Source: an uncultured Bacilli bacterium
GTDB lineage: Bacteria > Bacillota_I > Bacilli_A > RF39 > UBA660
Assembly (NCBI GenBank): GCA_947632595.1
Contig: CANRPY010000003.1
Location: forward strand, 1-64,000
Direction: 5' to 3'
DNA length: 64,000 bases
The translations under genes and the position numbers were made by a program. The notes under the pieces were generated by a model. The model made no database searches. It was not told where the DNA came from and saw only the letters and a program-made list of their open reading frames with translations. Positions 8,293 through 16,404 of this stretch are shown here, piece by piece; the first letter of the stretch is position 1, and each line of letters opens with the position of its first letter.

Positions 8293-8555
8293 ACATTAAT
8301 CACCTTATAAACATTATTATATCACGTATATTACAAGTTCAAATAATAATTATTTTACATACTATTTTTATCAACAAAAAAGACTTCATATTTGAATAAA
8401 ATCTTTTTGTTTCCATTGATAAATGCCTTATTTTATAAGTGTTTCCAGCCATTTTTGGAAACATTTCCATTTTTTTGAAAACAAAATGGAAACATTTTGG
8501 CTTTTTTTACGAATTTTTAAAATTCTTAAATCCTCGCAAGCCCTTATTTTATGGG
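8293..8555. other. Promoter of the cargo gene and right arm of the island
   Basis: The segment contains a minus-strand TATAAT (in GTGATATAATAATG) upstream of the cargo gene and, nearer secA, a set of TGGAAAC or GTTTCCA heptamers. A short AGCCC/GGGCT hairpin without a T-run lies just after the secA stop. Confidence 0.5.
8409..8496. repeat. Cluster of TGGAAAC/GTTTCCA heptamers, right end of island
   Basis: Perfect heptamers occur at 8409 and 8441 (GTTTCCA) and at 8456 and 8487 (TGGAAAC). The stretch 8476-8496 matches the left-end motif at 20 of 21 positions. Mixed orientation and clustering suggest a protein-binding array. Confidence 0.8.
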
Positions 8556-11048
8556 CTATTTACCACAACAGTTCTTATACTTCTTTCCACTTCCACATGG
8601 GCATGGATCATTTCTACCTATTTTTTGTTTTTTGATAGGTTTTTGTTTTGCCTTTGTATCATCGTTGTCGTTTGTAATCATCTTTTTTGTTTGTGGTTTT
8701 CTTTCAATATTTTGTCTTATTTCTGCTTTTAGTAAGAAGATTGAAATGTCTTTATCAATTTTTTGTAACATAGAATCAAACATATCAAATCCTTCCATTG
8801 TGTAGGCTCTTAATGGATCTTCTTGGGCATATCCTCTTAAATGAATTCCTTCTCGTAAATGTGCCATTGTATTAATATGTTCTGTCCAGTAGTTATCTAA
8901 TACTTGAAGGGAGATTACTTTTTCAAATTCATTTGTTACTTCTTGTGGGATCTCTTTTAATTTATTTTCGTATTCTTCAATTACTCTTTTTGCGATTACA
9001 TCAATTACTTGATTTTCATCATTTTCTTTGATGTCTTTTACTTTCATATCTTTCTTTAAAAGATTTTCATTGGCAAACTCAATAATATCTTCAAAATCTT
9101 GATCTGTTAAATATCCTTCTGGTGTTAGATGAGATTTTACTAAGTCCTCAATATGATGACGGAACGTTGTTAGAACCATTTCATGAATGGATTCATTTTC
9201 TAGAATCTTATTTCTTTTTTCATAGATAATTTCTCTTTGATTATTCATAACATCATCATATTGAAGTAGGCTTTTACGAATATCGTAGTTATTTCCTTCT
9301 ACACGTTTTTGTGCTTGTTCTACACTCTTCGTAAATGCTTTACTACGGATTGCTTGGTCTCCCATTCCCATACTTTCCATCATAGTTCCAATTCTATCTG
9401 AACCAAATTTTACCATCAAGTCATCTTTCATCGATACAAAGAATTGTGTATAACCAGGATCTCCTTGACGTCCAGAACGTCCACGTAACTGATTATCAAT
9501 ACGACGGGATTCATGACGTTCTGTACCAACAACACATAGTCCTCCTAGTGCTCTTACTTCATCTGATAATTTAATATCGGTACCACGTCCGGCCATATTC
9601 GTTGCGATAGTTACTGATTTACCAAGTCCAATTTTTGAAATGATTTCTGCTTCTCTTTCATGATTTTTTGCATTTAATACTTCATGAGGAATCTTTGCTT
9701 GTTTTAATAAGTTACTAATGATTTCACTTGTTTCAATTGCAATAGTACCAATTAATACTGGTTGTCCTAATTCATATTTTTCTTTTACAAAGTTAATAAT
9801 GGCTTTATATTTTGCTTCTTTTGATGCATATACTAAATCTGCTTCATCTATACGAATTACTTCTTTATTTGTTGGGATTTCTATAACATACATATTATAG
9901 ATATCACGGAACTCTTCTTCTTCTGTTTTTGCAGTACCAGTCATTCCGGATAGTTTTTTATACATACGGAATAAATTTTGGAAGGTAATTGTTGCCATGG
10001 TCTTTGTTTCTTCATTAATCTTTACGCCTTCTTTTGCTTCGATTGCTTGATGTAGACCATCCGAATATGCTCTTCCTTTCATTAGACGTCCTGTAAATTG
10101 ATCAACAATTACTACTTCTCCATCTTGTACAACATAATCTACATCTTTTCTCATTGCGTAATTTGCACGTAATGCTTGATTAATAAAATGTAGTAATGTT
10201 GTATTGTTGATGTCATATAAGTTATCTACATGGAATGATTTTTCTGCTTTATCTGATCCTTCTTCTGTTAGATTTACACTATTTGTTTTTTCATCATAGA
10301 TAAAGTCTTTTTCTTTTTTTAAGCTTTTTGCATATTTATCTGCGCTGATATATAAATTTTGATTTTGCATTTCTCCACCAGAAATAATCAATGGTGTACG
10401 TGCTTCGTCGATTAAGACAGAGTCTACTTCATCGATAATTGCGAAATTAAGTTTTCTTTGAACTCTATCTTCTTTTCTAACTACCATATTATCTCTTAAG
10501 TAGTCGAATCCTATTTCATTGTTTGTTGAATATAAAATATCACAGTTATAGGCTTCTTGTTTTTCGGCAGGTGTTAAATCTCTTTTGTTTACTCCTACTG
10601 TTAATCCTAGGAATCTATGAATTCCACCCATCCATTCGGCATCACGTCCGGCAAGATATTCATTTACTGTAATAATATGAACACCATCCCCTGTTAGGGC
10701 ATTTAAATATGCAGGAAGTACAGCTGTAAGAGTTTTTCCTTCACCCGTTTTCATTTCTGCAATATTACCATAATGGATTGCTAGAGCACCTAATATTTGA
10801 ACATAAAAATGTTTTTCTCCTATTACACGAAATGCTGCTTCTCTTGCTGTTGCAAAAGCTTCTACTAAAATATCTTCTAGGGTCTCCCCGTTTCTTAATC
10901 TTTCTTTAAATTCTTCTGTTTTATTTTGTAACTCTGTGTCTGTTAATTTTGAATATTCTTCATCAAGAGCAATGATTTTATCTGCTATTGTATGGAATCT
11001 TCTTAACTCTTTATATTCATGGTCGAATAATTTTTTTAAAATATTCAA
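8556..11048 (-). CDS. secA: SecA preprotein translocase ATPase
   Basis: SecA drives export of unfolded preproteins through SecYEG at the membrane by ATP hydrolysis. The Walker A loop (MKTGEGKTLTA), Walker B/DEAD-like box (IDEVDSVLIDEARTPL), and GRSGRQGDPG of the second motor domain are present. The C-terminus carries the zinc-binding SEC-C motif (CPCGSGKKYKNCC). The preferred start is TTG at 11048 (MNILKKLFDHEY): AAGGAG lies nine bases upstream, whereas the ATG at 11054 has only three bases of spacing. The 3' end served as target of the adjacent island, changing the stop from TAA to TAG. Confidence 0.97.
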   Translation of the reverse strand: MNILKKLFDHEYKELRRFHTIADKIIALDEEYSKLTDTELQNKTEEFKERLRNGETLEDILVEAFATAREAAFRVIGEKHFYVQILGALAIHYGNIAEMKTGEGKTLTAVLPAYLNALTGDGVHIITVNEYLAGRDAEWMGGIHRFLGLTVGVNKRDLTPAEKQEAYNCDILYSTNNEIGFDYLRDNMVVRKEDRVQRKLNFAIIDEVDSVLIDEARTPLIISGGEMQNQNLYISADKYAKSLKKEKDFIYDEKTNSVNLTEEGSDKAEKSFHVDNLYDINNTTLLHFINQALRANYAMRKDVDYVVQDGEVVIVDQFTGRLMKGRAYSDGLHQAIEAKEGVKINEETKTMATITFQNLFRMYKKLSGMTGTAKTEEEEFRDIYNMYVIEIPTNKEVIRIDEADLVYASKEAKYKAIINFVKEKYELGQPVLIGTIAIETSEIISNLLKQAKIPHEVLNAKNHEREAEIISKIGLGKSVTIATNMAGRGTDIKLSDEVRALGGLCVVGTERHESRRIDNQLRGRSGRQGDPGYTQFFVSMKDDLMVKFGSDRIGTMMESMGMGDQAIRSKAFTKSVEQAQKRVEGNNYDIRKSLLQYDDVMNNQREIIYEKRNKILENESIHEMVLTTFRHHIEDLVKSHLTPEGYLTDQDFEDIIEFANENLLKKDMKVKDIKENDENQVIDVIAKRVIEEYENKLKEIPQEVTNEFEKVISLQVLDNYWTEHINTMAHLREGIHLRGYAQEDPLRAYTMEGFDMFDSMLQKIDKDISIFLLKAEIRQNIERKPQTKKMITNDNDDTKAKQKPIKKQKIGRNDPCPCGSGKKYKNCCGK
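8557..8599 (-). repeat. Right 43-bp copy: 3' end of the intact secA
   Basis: Identical to 6736-6778. It encodes the last 13 residues and part of the stop of the functional SecA. Confidence 0.95.
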
Positions 11049-11080
11049 GGTCATCCACTCCTTCAAGACATTATTTTATC

Positions 11081-11119
11081 AAAAAAAGAAGAGAAATAAA
11101 AGTATATTTCTCTTCTTTT
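11081..11119 (-). terminator. Terminator between hpf and secA
   Basis: A 13-bp stem (AAGAAGAGAAATA with TATTTCTCTTCTT, 6-base loop) is followed on the minus strand by Ts, just after the hpf stop. A-run and T-run on both sides make it potentially bidirectional. Confidence 0.85.
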
Positions 11120-11126
11120 ATCTTTC

Positions 11127-11657
11127 TTATTCTGTTTCAATTACTCCGTAATTTCCATCATTTCTTTTGTAAATCACACATGGAGCATCTGTTTCTCTAT
11201 CTTTGTACATATAAAATTGGTGTCCTAGAAGTTCCATTTGTAGGATTGCTTCTTCTTCATCCATAGGTTTTACTTCTATCACCTTTCTTTTTACAATTTT
11301 ACTTGTTTCTTTTTCTTCCTCTTCTTCTATGCTTTCAAAATTAAATTCAAATGCTTGTTTTGTTTGTTTTGCCATTAATCTTGTTTTGTTTTTACGAACT
11401 TGTCTTTCCAGTTTATCAATGGTCTTATCAACAGCTGCATAGAAGTCGTCATTTGTTTCCTCCGATCTTAGAATAAATGATTTTAATGGGATTGTAATTT
11501 CTACTGTCTGTTCGTGTCCTTTTACTTTCACTATGACGTTTGCGTGAACATTTTCACTATTTCCTAGGTATTTATCTAACTTTCCTAGCTTCTCATCTAC
11601 ATACTCTTTCATAGATTCCGTAATTTTTAGTTTTTCACCACGAATTTGTATTTCCAT
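11127..11657 (-). CDS. hpf: Long-form ribosome hibernation promoting factor
   Basis: This 176-residue protein has the S30AE/YfiA domain (about 1-100, starting MEIQIRGEKLKITESMKEYV) that occupies the ribosomal decoding region, an acidic linker (SIEEEEEKE), and the C-terminal dimerisation domain (about 120-176, ending GNYGVIETE). The long form joins two 70S ribosomes into inactive 100S dimers in stationary phase. GGAGGAG precedes the ATG. It lies upstream of secA, as in many Firmicutes, but a terminator separates the two. Confidence 0.95.
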   Translation of the reverse strand: MEIQIRGEKLKITESMKEYVDEKLGKLDKYLGNSENVHANVIVKVKGHEQTVEITIPLKSFILRSEETNDDFYAAVDKTIDKLERQVRKNKTRLMAKQTKQAFEFNFESIEEEEEKETSKIVKRKVIEVKPMDEEEAILQMELLGHQFYMYKDRETDAPCVIYKRNDGNYGVIETE

Positions 11658-11680
11658 AAAATCTCCTCCTTTGTACTTTT

Positions 11681-11689
11681 ATTATACCA
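11681..11689 (-). promoter_or_regulatory. Extended -10 promoter element of hpf
   Basis: TGGTATAAT on the minus strand, 24 bases ahead of the hpf start, without a clear -35 box. The same TGGTATAAT element recurs ahead of several genes in the window. Confidence 0.6.
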
Positions 11690-11694
11690 AATTC

Positions 11695-11723
11695 TTAAAA
11701 AAAATACCACTAGTTTATAGTGG
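11695..11723 (-). terminator. Terminator of the cold-shock gene
   Basis: CCACTA and TAGTGG form a 6-bp stem followed by TATTTTTTTT on the minus strand; the stem overlaps the cold-shock gene stop codon. Confidence 0.75.
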
Positions 11724-11928
11724 CAGCTTCTCTTAGAAGTCTTACATTAATGGCTTGGTACCCTTTACTGGTTTCGATTAATTTAAATTCCACTAATTGT
11801 CCTTCGCTTAGTGTTTTATAACCATCTAATTCAATAGCTGAATAATGAACAAAGATATCTTCGTTTTGCTTAAATCCAATAAAGCCATATCCTTTGTCAT
11901 TATTAAACCATTTCACGCGCCCGGTCAT
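11710..11928 (-). CDS. Cold-shock domain protein (CspA family)
   Basis: The protein is a single cold-shock domain of about 72 residues with RNP1 (KGYGFI) and RNP2 (DIFVHYSAI) motifs, which bind single-stranded RNA and DNA. I start at the second ATG (MTGRVKWFNNDKGYGFI) because GAGG lies six bases upstream; the ORF-track start adds ten residues not seen in the family. The C-terminal RLLREAATIN extends slightly beyond the usual end. A hairpin in the leader may matter for temperature-dependent translation. Confidence 0.9.
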   Translation of the reverse strand: MTGRVKWFNNDKGYGFIGFKQNEDIFVHYSAIELDGYKTLSEGQLVEFKLIETSKGYQAINVRLLREAATIN

Positions 11929-11951
11929 CATATACCTCTTACACCTCAATT

Positions 11952-11971
11952 CTACCATAGCTTCATGGTAG
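11952..11971 (-). promoter_or_regulatory. Leader hairpin of the cold-shock gene
   Basis: CTACCAT and ATGGTAG pair with a 6-base loop in the 5' leader, between a TGCTACAAT extended -10 element and the ribosome site. It resembles regulatory leaders of csp genes only in position. Confidence 0.45.
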
Positions 11972-12066
11972 TTTTATTGTAGCAAAAAGTTTTCTTATTT
12001 TTTTCAAAATTCTCTTAATTGCCCTTTTCTTATTCCTCTTTGGCTTCTCTTCTTCATTATTCGACT

Positions 12067-12753
12067 TTATTCTACTTTTCGAAGAGAATCTATTATCTCT
12101 TTTTTTTGGTTTCTAGATATATTTGTATATGTCGTTTTATCTTGAAAAGTAATCTTATTTTCTCTTTTGTGATAAGATAAAATTTGATCTTTATTGATTA
12201 GACAACTCCTACTTGCTTTGATCATCTTTTGTTTTAATTCTTGTTCTAACTCCATGATGCTTTTTGCTATATCATATTCTCCATTTGTTGTTACAATCCT
12301 ACACTTTTTTTCTTCTTTTCTTTTTTCTATATATTTGATTTCTCGAATAGGAATGTTATAGAGACTATTTTTATATTCATATTTCAACATATTTGGTCTT
12401 TGTTTATAATTTTGTATACTGATGCGGATTGCTCTTTCTAATAGATATTCATATTCTTTTTCTTTTAGAATTACATCTACTAATAGCCATCCTCTTTTTA
12501 ATAAGTCAGGCACTAATTCTTTTTTCTTTGTTGTAACAATAATCATGGATGCCCAATCCTTTGCTCTTATTCTTTCAATTCGATTTTTATTTTTTTCATT
12601 TTCTATATTTAAGATATAGATTTTATAAGTATCCGAGATTTTTTCTTTCTCTTCTTTTATTCTATATTCATAGTCTTCCTTCATCATGACTTTTTGAATG
12701 ATGTTTTTTACTCTTATATAATCTTCTTCCTCTTCAATTCTAAACTCTATCAT
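12067..12753 (-). CDS. LytTR-domain regulator with degenerate receiver
   Basis: The C-terminal 95 residues are a LytTR DNA-binding domain (IREIKYIEKRKEEKKCRIVT, later KASRSCLINKDQILSYH). The N-terminal 120 residues have the size and pattern of a response-regulator receiver, but the acidic DD pair near the start is replaced by Glu-rich sequence and the expected phospho-acceptor position reads ILNIEN, with Asn in place of Asp. It may thus work without phosphorylation. No histidine kinase is adjacent. I start at 12753 because AAGGTG lies nine bases upstream, while the ORF-track start has no ribosome site. Confidence 0.7.
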   Translation of the reverse strand: MIEFRIEEEEDYIRVKNIIQKVMMKEDYEYRIKEEKEKISDTYKIYILNIENEKNKNRIERIRAKDWASMIIVTTKKKELVPDLLKRGWLLVDVILKEKEYEYLLERAIRISIQNYKQRPNMLKYEYKNSLYNIPIREIKYIEKRKEEKKCRIVTTNGEYDIAKSIMELEQELKQKMIKASRSCLINKDQILSYHKRENKITFQDKTTYTNISRNQKKEIIDSLRKVE

Positions 12754-12791
12754 TTTATCACGCACCTTATCCATCATATCATTTTTTTGAT

Positions 12792-12821
12792 AAAAAAAAG
12801 AAACTATTTTGTTTCTTTTTT
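12792..12821 (-). terminator. Terminator of the GlcNAc-1-P transferase gene
   Basis: An 11-bp stem (AAAAAAGAAAC with GTTTCTTTTTT) with a 6-base loop and trailing Ts on the minus strand, overlapping the stop codon. Confidence 0.75.
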
Positions 12822-13901
12822 CTTCTTTGGAATAATTTTTGATTCAATCTTTTTTAAGATTTCTGGGTTTTTATCAGAAATAATCGTTGTATGGAAGACA
12901 AACCAGGTTACTAATATAAAGATTACAATAAATAGAGCTTGTCCTATTTTTGGATCTTTTAAGACAAATATTAAAGTTGCGACTGCGAATAAAATATTGA
13001 TTCCATAAATAATGAGTACTGTTACTACTTGTGAAAAATTCATTCCTAATAATTGATGGTGGAGATGTTGTTTATCTGCTTGGAATGGTGGTTGTCCTTT
13101 TAATAATCTTCTTATGATTGCGAATAAGGTATCTAAGATTGGAATTCCTAAGATAGATACTGGTACAAAGAATGAGATTAAGGCAGGTCCTTTAAATTCG
13201 AGTAGGGATATTACTGCAATAATAAATCCCATGAATGTTGCTCCATCTCCTGCGAAGATTTTTGCGGGATGAAAGTTATGGAGTAAGAAACCCATTGTTG
13301 ATCCTAACATGATTAGGGTAATTACCATTACAAGGCTTCCAAATCTGCCTTGGAAAAATCCAATAATTGCAATGGTAATATAAAAGATTGTACATATTCC
13401 TCCACTTAAACCATCTAATCCATCTATCAGATTAATAATGTTTGTACATGCTACGATAAAAAAGATGGTAATTGGATAAGATAAGATTCCGAAATCAAAT
13501 GTATAGCCGAATGCTGTAATGACATCTAAGATAATTCCACCATAGAAGACTATGACACAGGCTGCTACTATTTGTGCTAATAATTTATAGGTTGCTCTAA
13601 TTGGTTTGATATCATCTACAATAGAAGTTAAAATGATGATAAAACTTCCTATTAGGATTGAATTCATTCGAATACTTTGTTCTCCAAATAACATATAACC
13701 GAATAGAAAAGATAAAAAGATTCCTACTCCACCAAGTTTTGGAGTTGCTTTCTCATGAATATGTCTATGTCCTTCTTCTGATCTAGGGTTATCCATTGCA
13801 TTGACATGCACAGCTACTTTTCTCATTAAGAACATAATGATTGCTGAAAAGATAAAGGTTGTTATGACAATTTTTGATGCCGATAACAGTTGGACTTTCA
13901 T
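12804..13901 (-). CDS. MraY/WecA/TagO-family polyprenyl-phosphate sugar-1-P transferase
   Basis: This multi-pass membrane protein of 365 residues transfers a sugar-1-phosphate, most likely GlcNAc-1-P, from a UDP-sugar to undecaprenyl phosphate, the first step of teichoic acid or other wall polymer assembly. Visible signatures are DNPRSEEGHRHIHEKATPKLG (cytosolic loop), NLIDGLDGLSGG, AGDGATFMGF, and KQHLHHQLL. The HLHH motif separates WecA/TagO types from MraY. The GDGAT motif is a small variation on the usual GDxGS. The Lys-rich tail is cytoplasmic. It has its own extended -10 promoter (TGGTATAAT, 13925-13933). Confidence 0.9.
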   Translation of the reverse strand: MKVQLLSASKIVITTFIFSAIIMFLMRKVAVHVNAMDNPRSEEGHRHIHEKATPKLGGVGIFLSFLFGYMLFGEQSIRMNSILIGSFIIILTSIVDDIKPIRATYKLLAQIVAACVIVFYGGIILDVITAFGYTFDFGILSYPITIFFIVACTNIINLIDGLDGLSGGICTIFYITIAIIGFFQGRFGSLVMVITLIMLGSTMGFLLHNFHPAKIFAGDGATFMGFIIAVISLLEFKGPALISFFVPVSILGIPILDTLFAIIRRLLKGQPPFQADKQHLHHQLLGMNFSQVVTVLIIYGINILFAVATLIFVLKDPKIGQALFIVIFILVTWFVFHTTIISDKNPEILKKIESKIIPKKKKETK

Positions 13902-13924
13902 AAAATTTCCTTCTTTCTACCAAG

Positions 13925-13933
13925 ATTATACCA
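13925..13933 (-). promoter_or_regulatory. Extended -10 promoter of the sugar-1-P transferase gene
   Basis: TGGTATAAT on the minus strand, with TTTTGC 17 bases upstream as a poor -35. Confidence 0.55.
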
Positions 13934-13963
13934 AATTTTCTTTTATTGCAAAAGAAAAAACCA

Positions 13964-14962
13964 TTATTCTTGGTCTTCTTCCAGTTGTTTTCTATTTTCT
14001 AGTAAAACTCCTGTTCCTTCTACGACACATGTTAATGGTTCTTCGGCAATTAATGCAGGGATTGTTAATGCTTCTTCTAATACATCTACTAATCCAGTTA
14101 AAAGGGAGCCTCCTCCTGTTAGAATGACACCTTTTTCTACAATGTCTGCTGCTAGTTCAGGTGGTGTTTGTTCTAGTACTCCTTGTGTTGACTTGATAAT
14201 TTTATTTACTCCATCCATTAAGGCTTCTTTTATCTCTTCTTGATTTACTTCTATGGCACTTGGTAGTCCTGTTAATAAACTTCTTCCTCTTACTTCTAAC
14301 TTTTCTTTTTTACTTGGTTTATATACGTTTGCAAAATGAATCTTTATATCTTCTGCTGTTGGTTCTCCTATTAATAATTTATATTTATCTCTTAAGTATT
14401 TAATAATATCTTGGTTTAGAGAATTTCCTGCTACTTTTACAGAGGCAGATGATACAATTCCATTCATGGATAATACTGCAATATCTGTAGTTCCTCCTCC
14501 AATATCTAATACCATATTTGCTTCTGGTTTTGAAATATCCATTCCTGCTCCAATGGCTGCTACTTTTGGTTCTTCTTCTATATATACTTTACTTGCACCC
14601 ATTCTTTCTGCTGCTTCTTTGATGGCATTTCTCTCTACTGGAGTAATATTGGTTGGACAACAAATTAAAATTCTTGGTCTTGTAAATAATTTTCTTGCTT
14701 TAATTTTACGGATAAAGGAATCTAACATAATTTCTGTTAATTCAAAGTCTGCGATTACTCCATCTTTTAAAGGTCTAATTGCTTTAATCTTTCCTGGAGT
14801 TCTTCCGACCATTTCACTTGCTTCACTTCCTACTGCAATCACTTTTTTTGTTTCTGTTTCTATTACAACGATACTTGGTTCGTTTAATACAATTCCTCTA
14901 CCTTTTACATAGATTAAAACGTTTGCCGTTCCTAAATCAATTCCAATGTCTCTTACTATCAT
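13964..14962 (-). CDS. mbl: Actin-like cell-shape protein MreB/Mbl
   Basis: The protein (332 residues) polymerises into membrane-associated filaments that organise lateral wall synthesis. Actin-fold motifs are clear: IGIDLGTANVLIYVKGRG (phosphate 1), DIGGGTTDIAVLSM (phosphate 2), and GVILTGGGSLLTGL (adenosine). Its neighbour is a SpoIIQ-like gene, the arrangement seen for mbl in Bacillus (spoIIQ-spoIIID-mbl), so I favour Mbl over MreB; mreC and mreD are not adjacent. spoIIID is missing between them. GGGAG precedes the ATG. Confidence 0.9.
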   Translation of the reverse strand: MIVRDIGIDLGTANVLIYVKGRGIVLNEPSIVVIETETKKVIAVGSEASEMVGRTPGKIKAIRPLKDGVIADFELTEIMLDSFIRKIKARKLFTRPRILICCPTNITPVERNAIKEAAERMGASKVYIEEEPKVAAIGAGMDISKPEANMVLDIGGGTTDIAVLSMNGIVSSASVKVAGNSLNQDIIKYLRDKYKLLIGEPTAEDIKIHFANVYKPSKKEKLEVRGRSLLTGLPSAIEVNQEEIKEALMDGVNKIIKSTQGVLEQTPPELAADIVEKGVILTGGGSLLTGLVDVLEEALTIPALIAEEPLTCVVEGTGVLLENRKQLEEDQE

Positions 14963-15042
14963 AATCTATCTACTCCCATTTTTATTTTATCATATTTTCT
15001 ATCTACTACTATTATATTTTCTTTCGATAAAAAAAAGAAGAA

Positions 15043-15672
15043 CTAATTCTCCTTCTTGTATTCTTTGTTTATATATAATTCTGGATTTACGGAACTTCCA
15101 TTTACATAGATTTCGAAATGTAGATGATTTCCTAATTCTTTCTCCATTTCGTTTGTTCCACTTTTTCCAATTACTTGTCCCTGTCCTACATTATCTCCTT
15201 GTTTTACAGATACTTCACTTAAACTTTGATAAATAGAAATTAATCCATTTTTATGTTCAACTTCTACAATTTTTCCTAAGATATCATCTTCTTTTACTGT
15301 CTTTACGGTTCCATCTGCTATAGCAATGACATCAAATACTTCTTTTTTTACAAAATCAATTCCTGTATTTTGATAATACGTATTTTCTTTTACTACGATG
15401 GAATTTTCTTGAGTTGTTTCTTCTCCTTTATAATCGTAGTAAGATTTTCCTATCGTTACTCCACTATCTACATAAGGAGAAGTTATATAATTATTTTCAC
15501 TCACTACTGGAAGTGTTTCTTGGTAATACTCATTTGCTGTTGGATACTCTTCTGCTTCTATTTCTTCTCCACTCATACTTGTTGTTGCAAAAATGGCGAA
15601 GATTAATACGGGAACAAGGGTTAATACAAAGATACCTAAAGGGAGTCCTTTTAAAAATGCTTCTTTTTTCAT
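15043..15672 (-). CDS. spoIIQ: SpoIIQ-like M23 (LytM) domain protein, degenerate zinc site
   Basis: A membrane anchor (about 10-30) is followed by a linker and a C-terminal M23 fold. SpoIIQ is made in the forespore and meets SpoIIIAH across the intermembrane space during engulfment. The second zinc motif survives as NHLHFEIYV, but the first HxxGxD motif reads NTGIDF, with Asn where the zinc-binding His should be, so a metallopeptidase activity is doubtful. B. subtilis SpoIIQ is similarly degenerate. Its place beside mbl supports the sporulation call. GAGGTG precedes the ATG. Confidence 0.75.
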   Translation of the reverse strand: MKKEAFLKGLPLGIFVLTLVPVLIFAIFATTSMSGEEIEAEEYPTANEYYQETLPVVSENNYITSPYVDSGVTIGKSYYDYKGEETTQENSIVVKENTYYQNTGIDFVKKEVFDVIAIADGTVKTVKEDDILGKIVEVEHKNGLISIYQSLSEVSVKQGDNVGQGQVIGKSGTNEMEKELGNHLHFEIYVNGSSVNPELYINKEYKKEN

Positions 15673-15698
15673 ACTTTCACCTCATTAACATTTTGAGC

Positions 15699-15725
15699 AA
15701 AAAAAAAGGATTTATACATCCTTTT
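15699..15725 (-). terminator. Terminator of ywzB
   Basis: AAAAGGAT and ATCCTTTT pair with a 6-base loop, followed by a T-run on the minus strand. Confidence 0.8.
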
Positions 15726-15924
15726 AAAAGATATTTACGGATAAGACTAAATCGTAAATAAAATTAGTCACGAGATAAATCATTGATAATCCTAAGAAAA
15801 AATAAAATAGTTTTGCTTGGACTGGATTTACATTCTTTTTAAAGATATGATTAATATTTAGAGATGCCATTGTCCATATCACTAAAATTGTTACGATAAA
15901 ATATAAAACGTATTTAAATGTCAT
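15724..15924 (-). CDS. ywzB: DUF1146 (YwzB-like) small membrane protein
   Basis: This 66-residue protein has two membrane helices (about 5-22 and 42-62) and the pattern of the DUF1146 family, including the central VNPVQAKLFYFFLGLSM segment. Function is unknown. In Bacillus the gene lies between the ATP synthase operon and murAA. Here it follows rpiB after a two-base gap and is probably in the same transcript, ending at its own terminator. Confidence 0.75.
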   Translation of the reverse strand: MTFKYVLYFIVTILVIWTMASLNINHIFKKNVNPVQAKLFYFFLGLSMIYLVTNFIYDLVLSVNIF

Positions 15925-15926
15925 GC

Positions 15927-16367
15927 TTATTTTTCCTCATATTCTTTTATTTTATTTCTTCTTCTAACATGCTTTTCTTCCATGGAACATGGAGTACTTA
16001 TAAATGTTTTTACGATCTCATATGCTTTTTCTAAAGTCATTTTTTCGCCAAAGGCAACTATGTTAGAATCATTATCTGTTCTTGTTGCGATTGCTTCTTC
16101 TTTAGAGTCTACTTTTGCACAACGGATTCCTTTTACTTTATTACAGGCAATACTAATCCCAATTCCTGATCCACAGATGGCTACTCCAAAATCTACTTCT
16201 TTTTCTATGACTCCTTGTCCTAAACGAAAGGCATAGTCTGGATAATCTGTTGATTTCTCTTCATAGGTACCATAATCCTTGATTTCTATATTTTCTTGTT
16301 CTAATTTTTCTATTAATTCTTTTTTTAAATTAAATCCTCTATGGTCACTTGCAAAACCTAATTTCAT
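15927..16367 (-). CDS. rpiB: Ribose-5-phosphate isomerase B
   Basis: RpiB interconverts ribose 5-phosphate and ribulose 5-phosphate. The N-terminal KLGFASDHRGFNLKK motif and the DFGVAICGSGIGISIACNKV motif (catalytic Cys and phosphate loop) are intact, and NDSNIVAFGEK follows. The ORF-track start adds 26 unrelated residues; the ATG at 16367 has AGAGGGAT upstream and begins the fold. Length (146 residues) is normal. The gene has its own extended -10 element just behind the rpmE terminator. Confidence 0.93.
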   Translation of the reverse strand: MKLGFASDHRGFNLKKELIEKLEQENIEIKDYGTYEEKSTDYPDYAFRLGQGVIEKEVDFGVAICGSGIGISIACNKVKGIRCAKVDSKEEAIATRTDNDSNIVAFGEKMTLEKAYEIVKTFISTPCSMEEKHVRRRNKIKEYEEK

Positions 16368-16389
16368 TGTATCCCTCTTTTCTAATTTT

Positions 16390-16398
16390 ATTATAACA
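16390..16398 (-). promoter_or_regulatory. Extended -10 promoter of rpiB
   Basis: TGTTATAAT on the minus strand, 22 bases ahead of the rpiB start. Confidence 0.55.
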
Positions 16399-16404
16399 CG
16401 AAAA

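Larger units (their letters stand above)
6736..8599. mobile_element. Putative integrative mini-island targeting the secA 3' end
   Basis: Perfect 43-bp direct repeats of the secA 3' end bound a 1.8-kb segment with a single complete gene (7063-8292). This is the layout left by site-specific recombination into the end of a conserved gene that restores its coding sequence. Near-identical 21-bp TGGAAAC-rich motifs lie inside each end. No recombinase gene is inside, so the island is either a satellite dependent on a helper or a deletion remnant. The mobile interpretation is inference; the repeats are seen directly. Confidence 0.65.

Noticed and set aside
8423-8805. Overlapping plus-strand ORFs near the secA end
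   Set aside because: They run antisense to secA and through the repeat region, with no ribosome sites or family features.
15030-15057. Hairpin after the SpoIIQ-like gene as terminator
   Set aside because: The AAGAAG-type stem contains a two-base bulge and could be a chance product of A/G-rich sequence; too weak to list.
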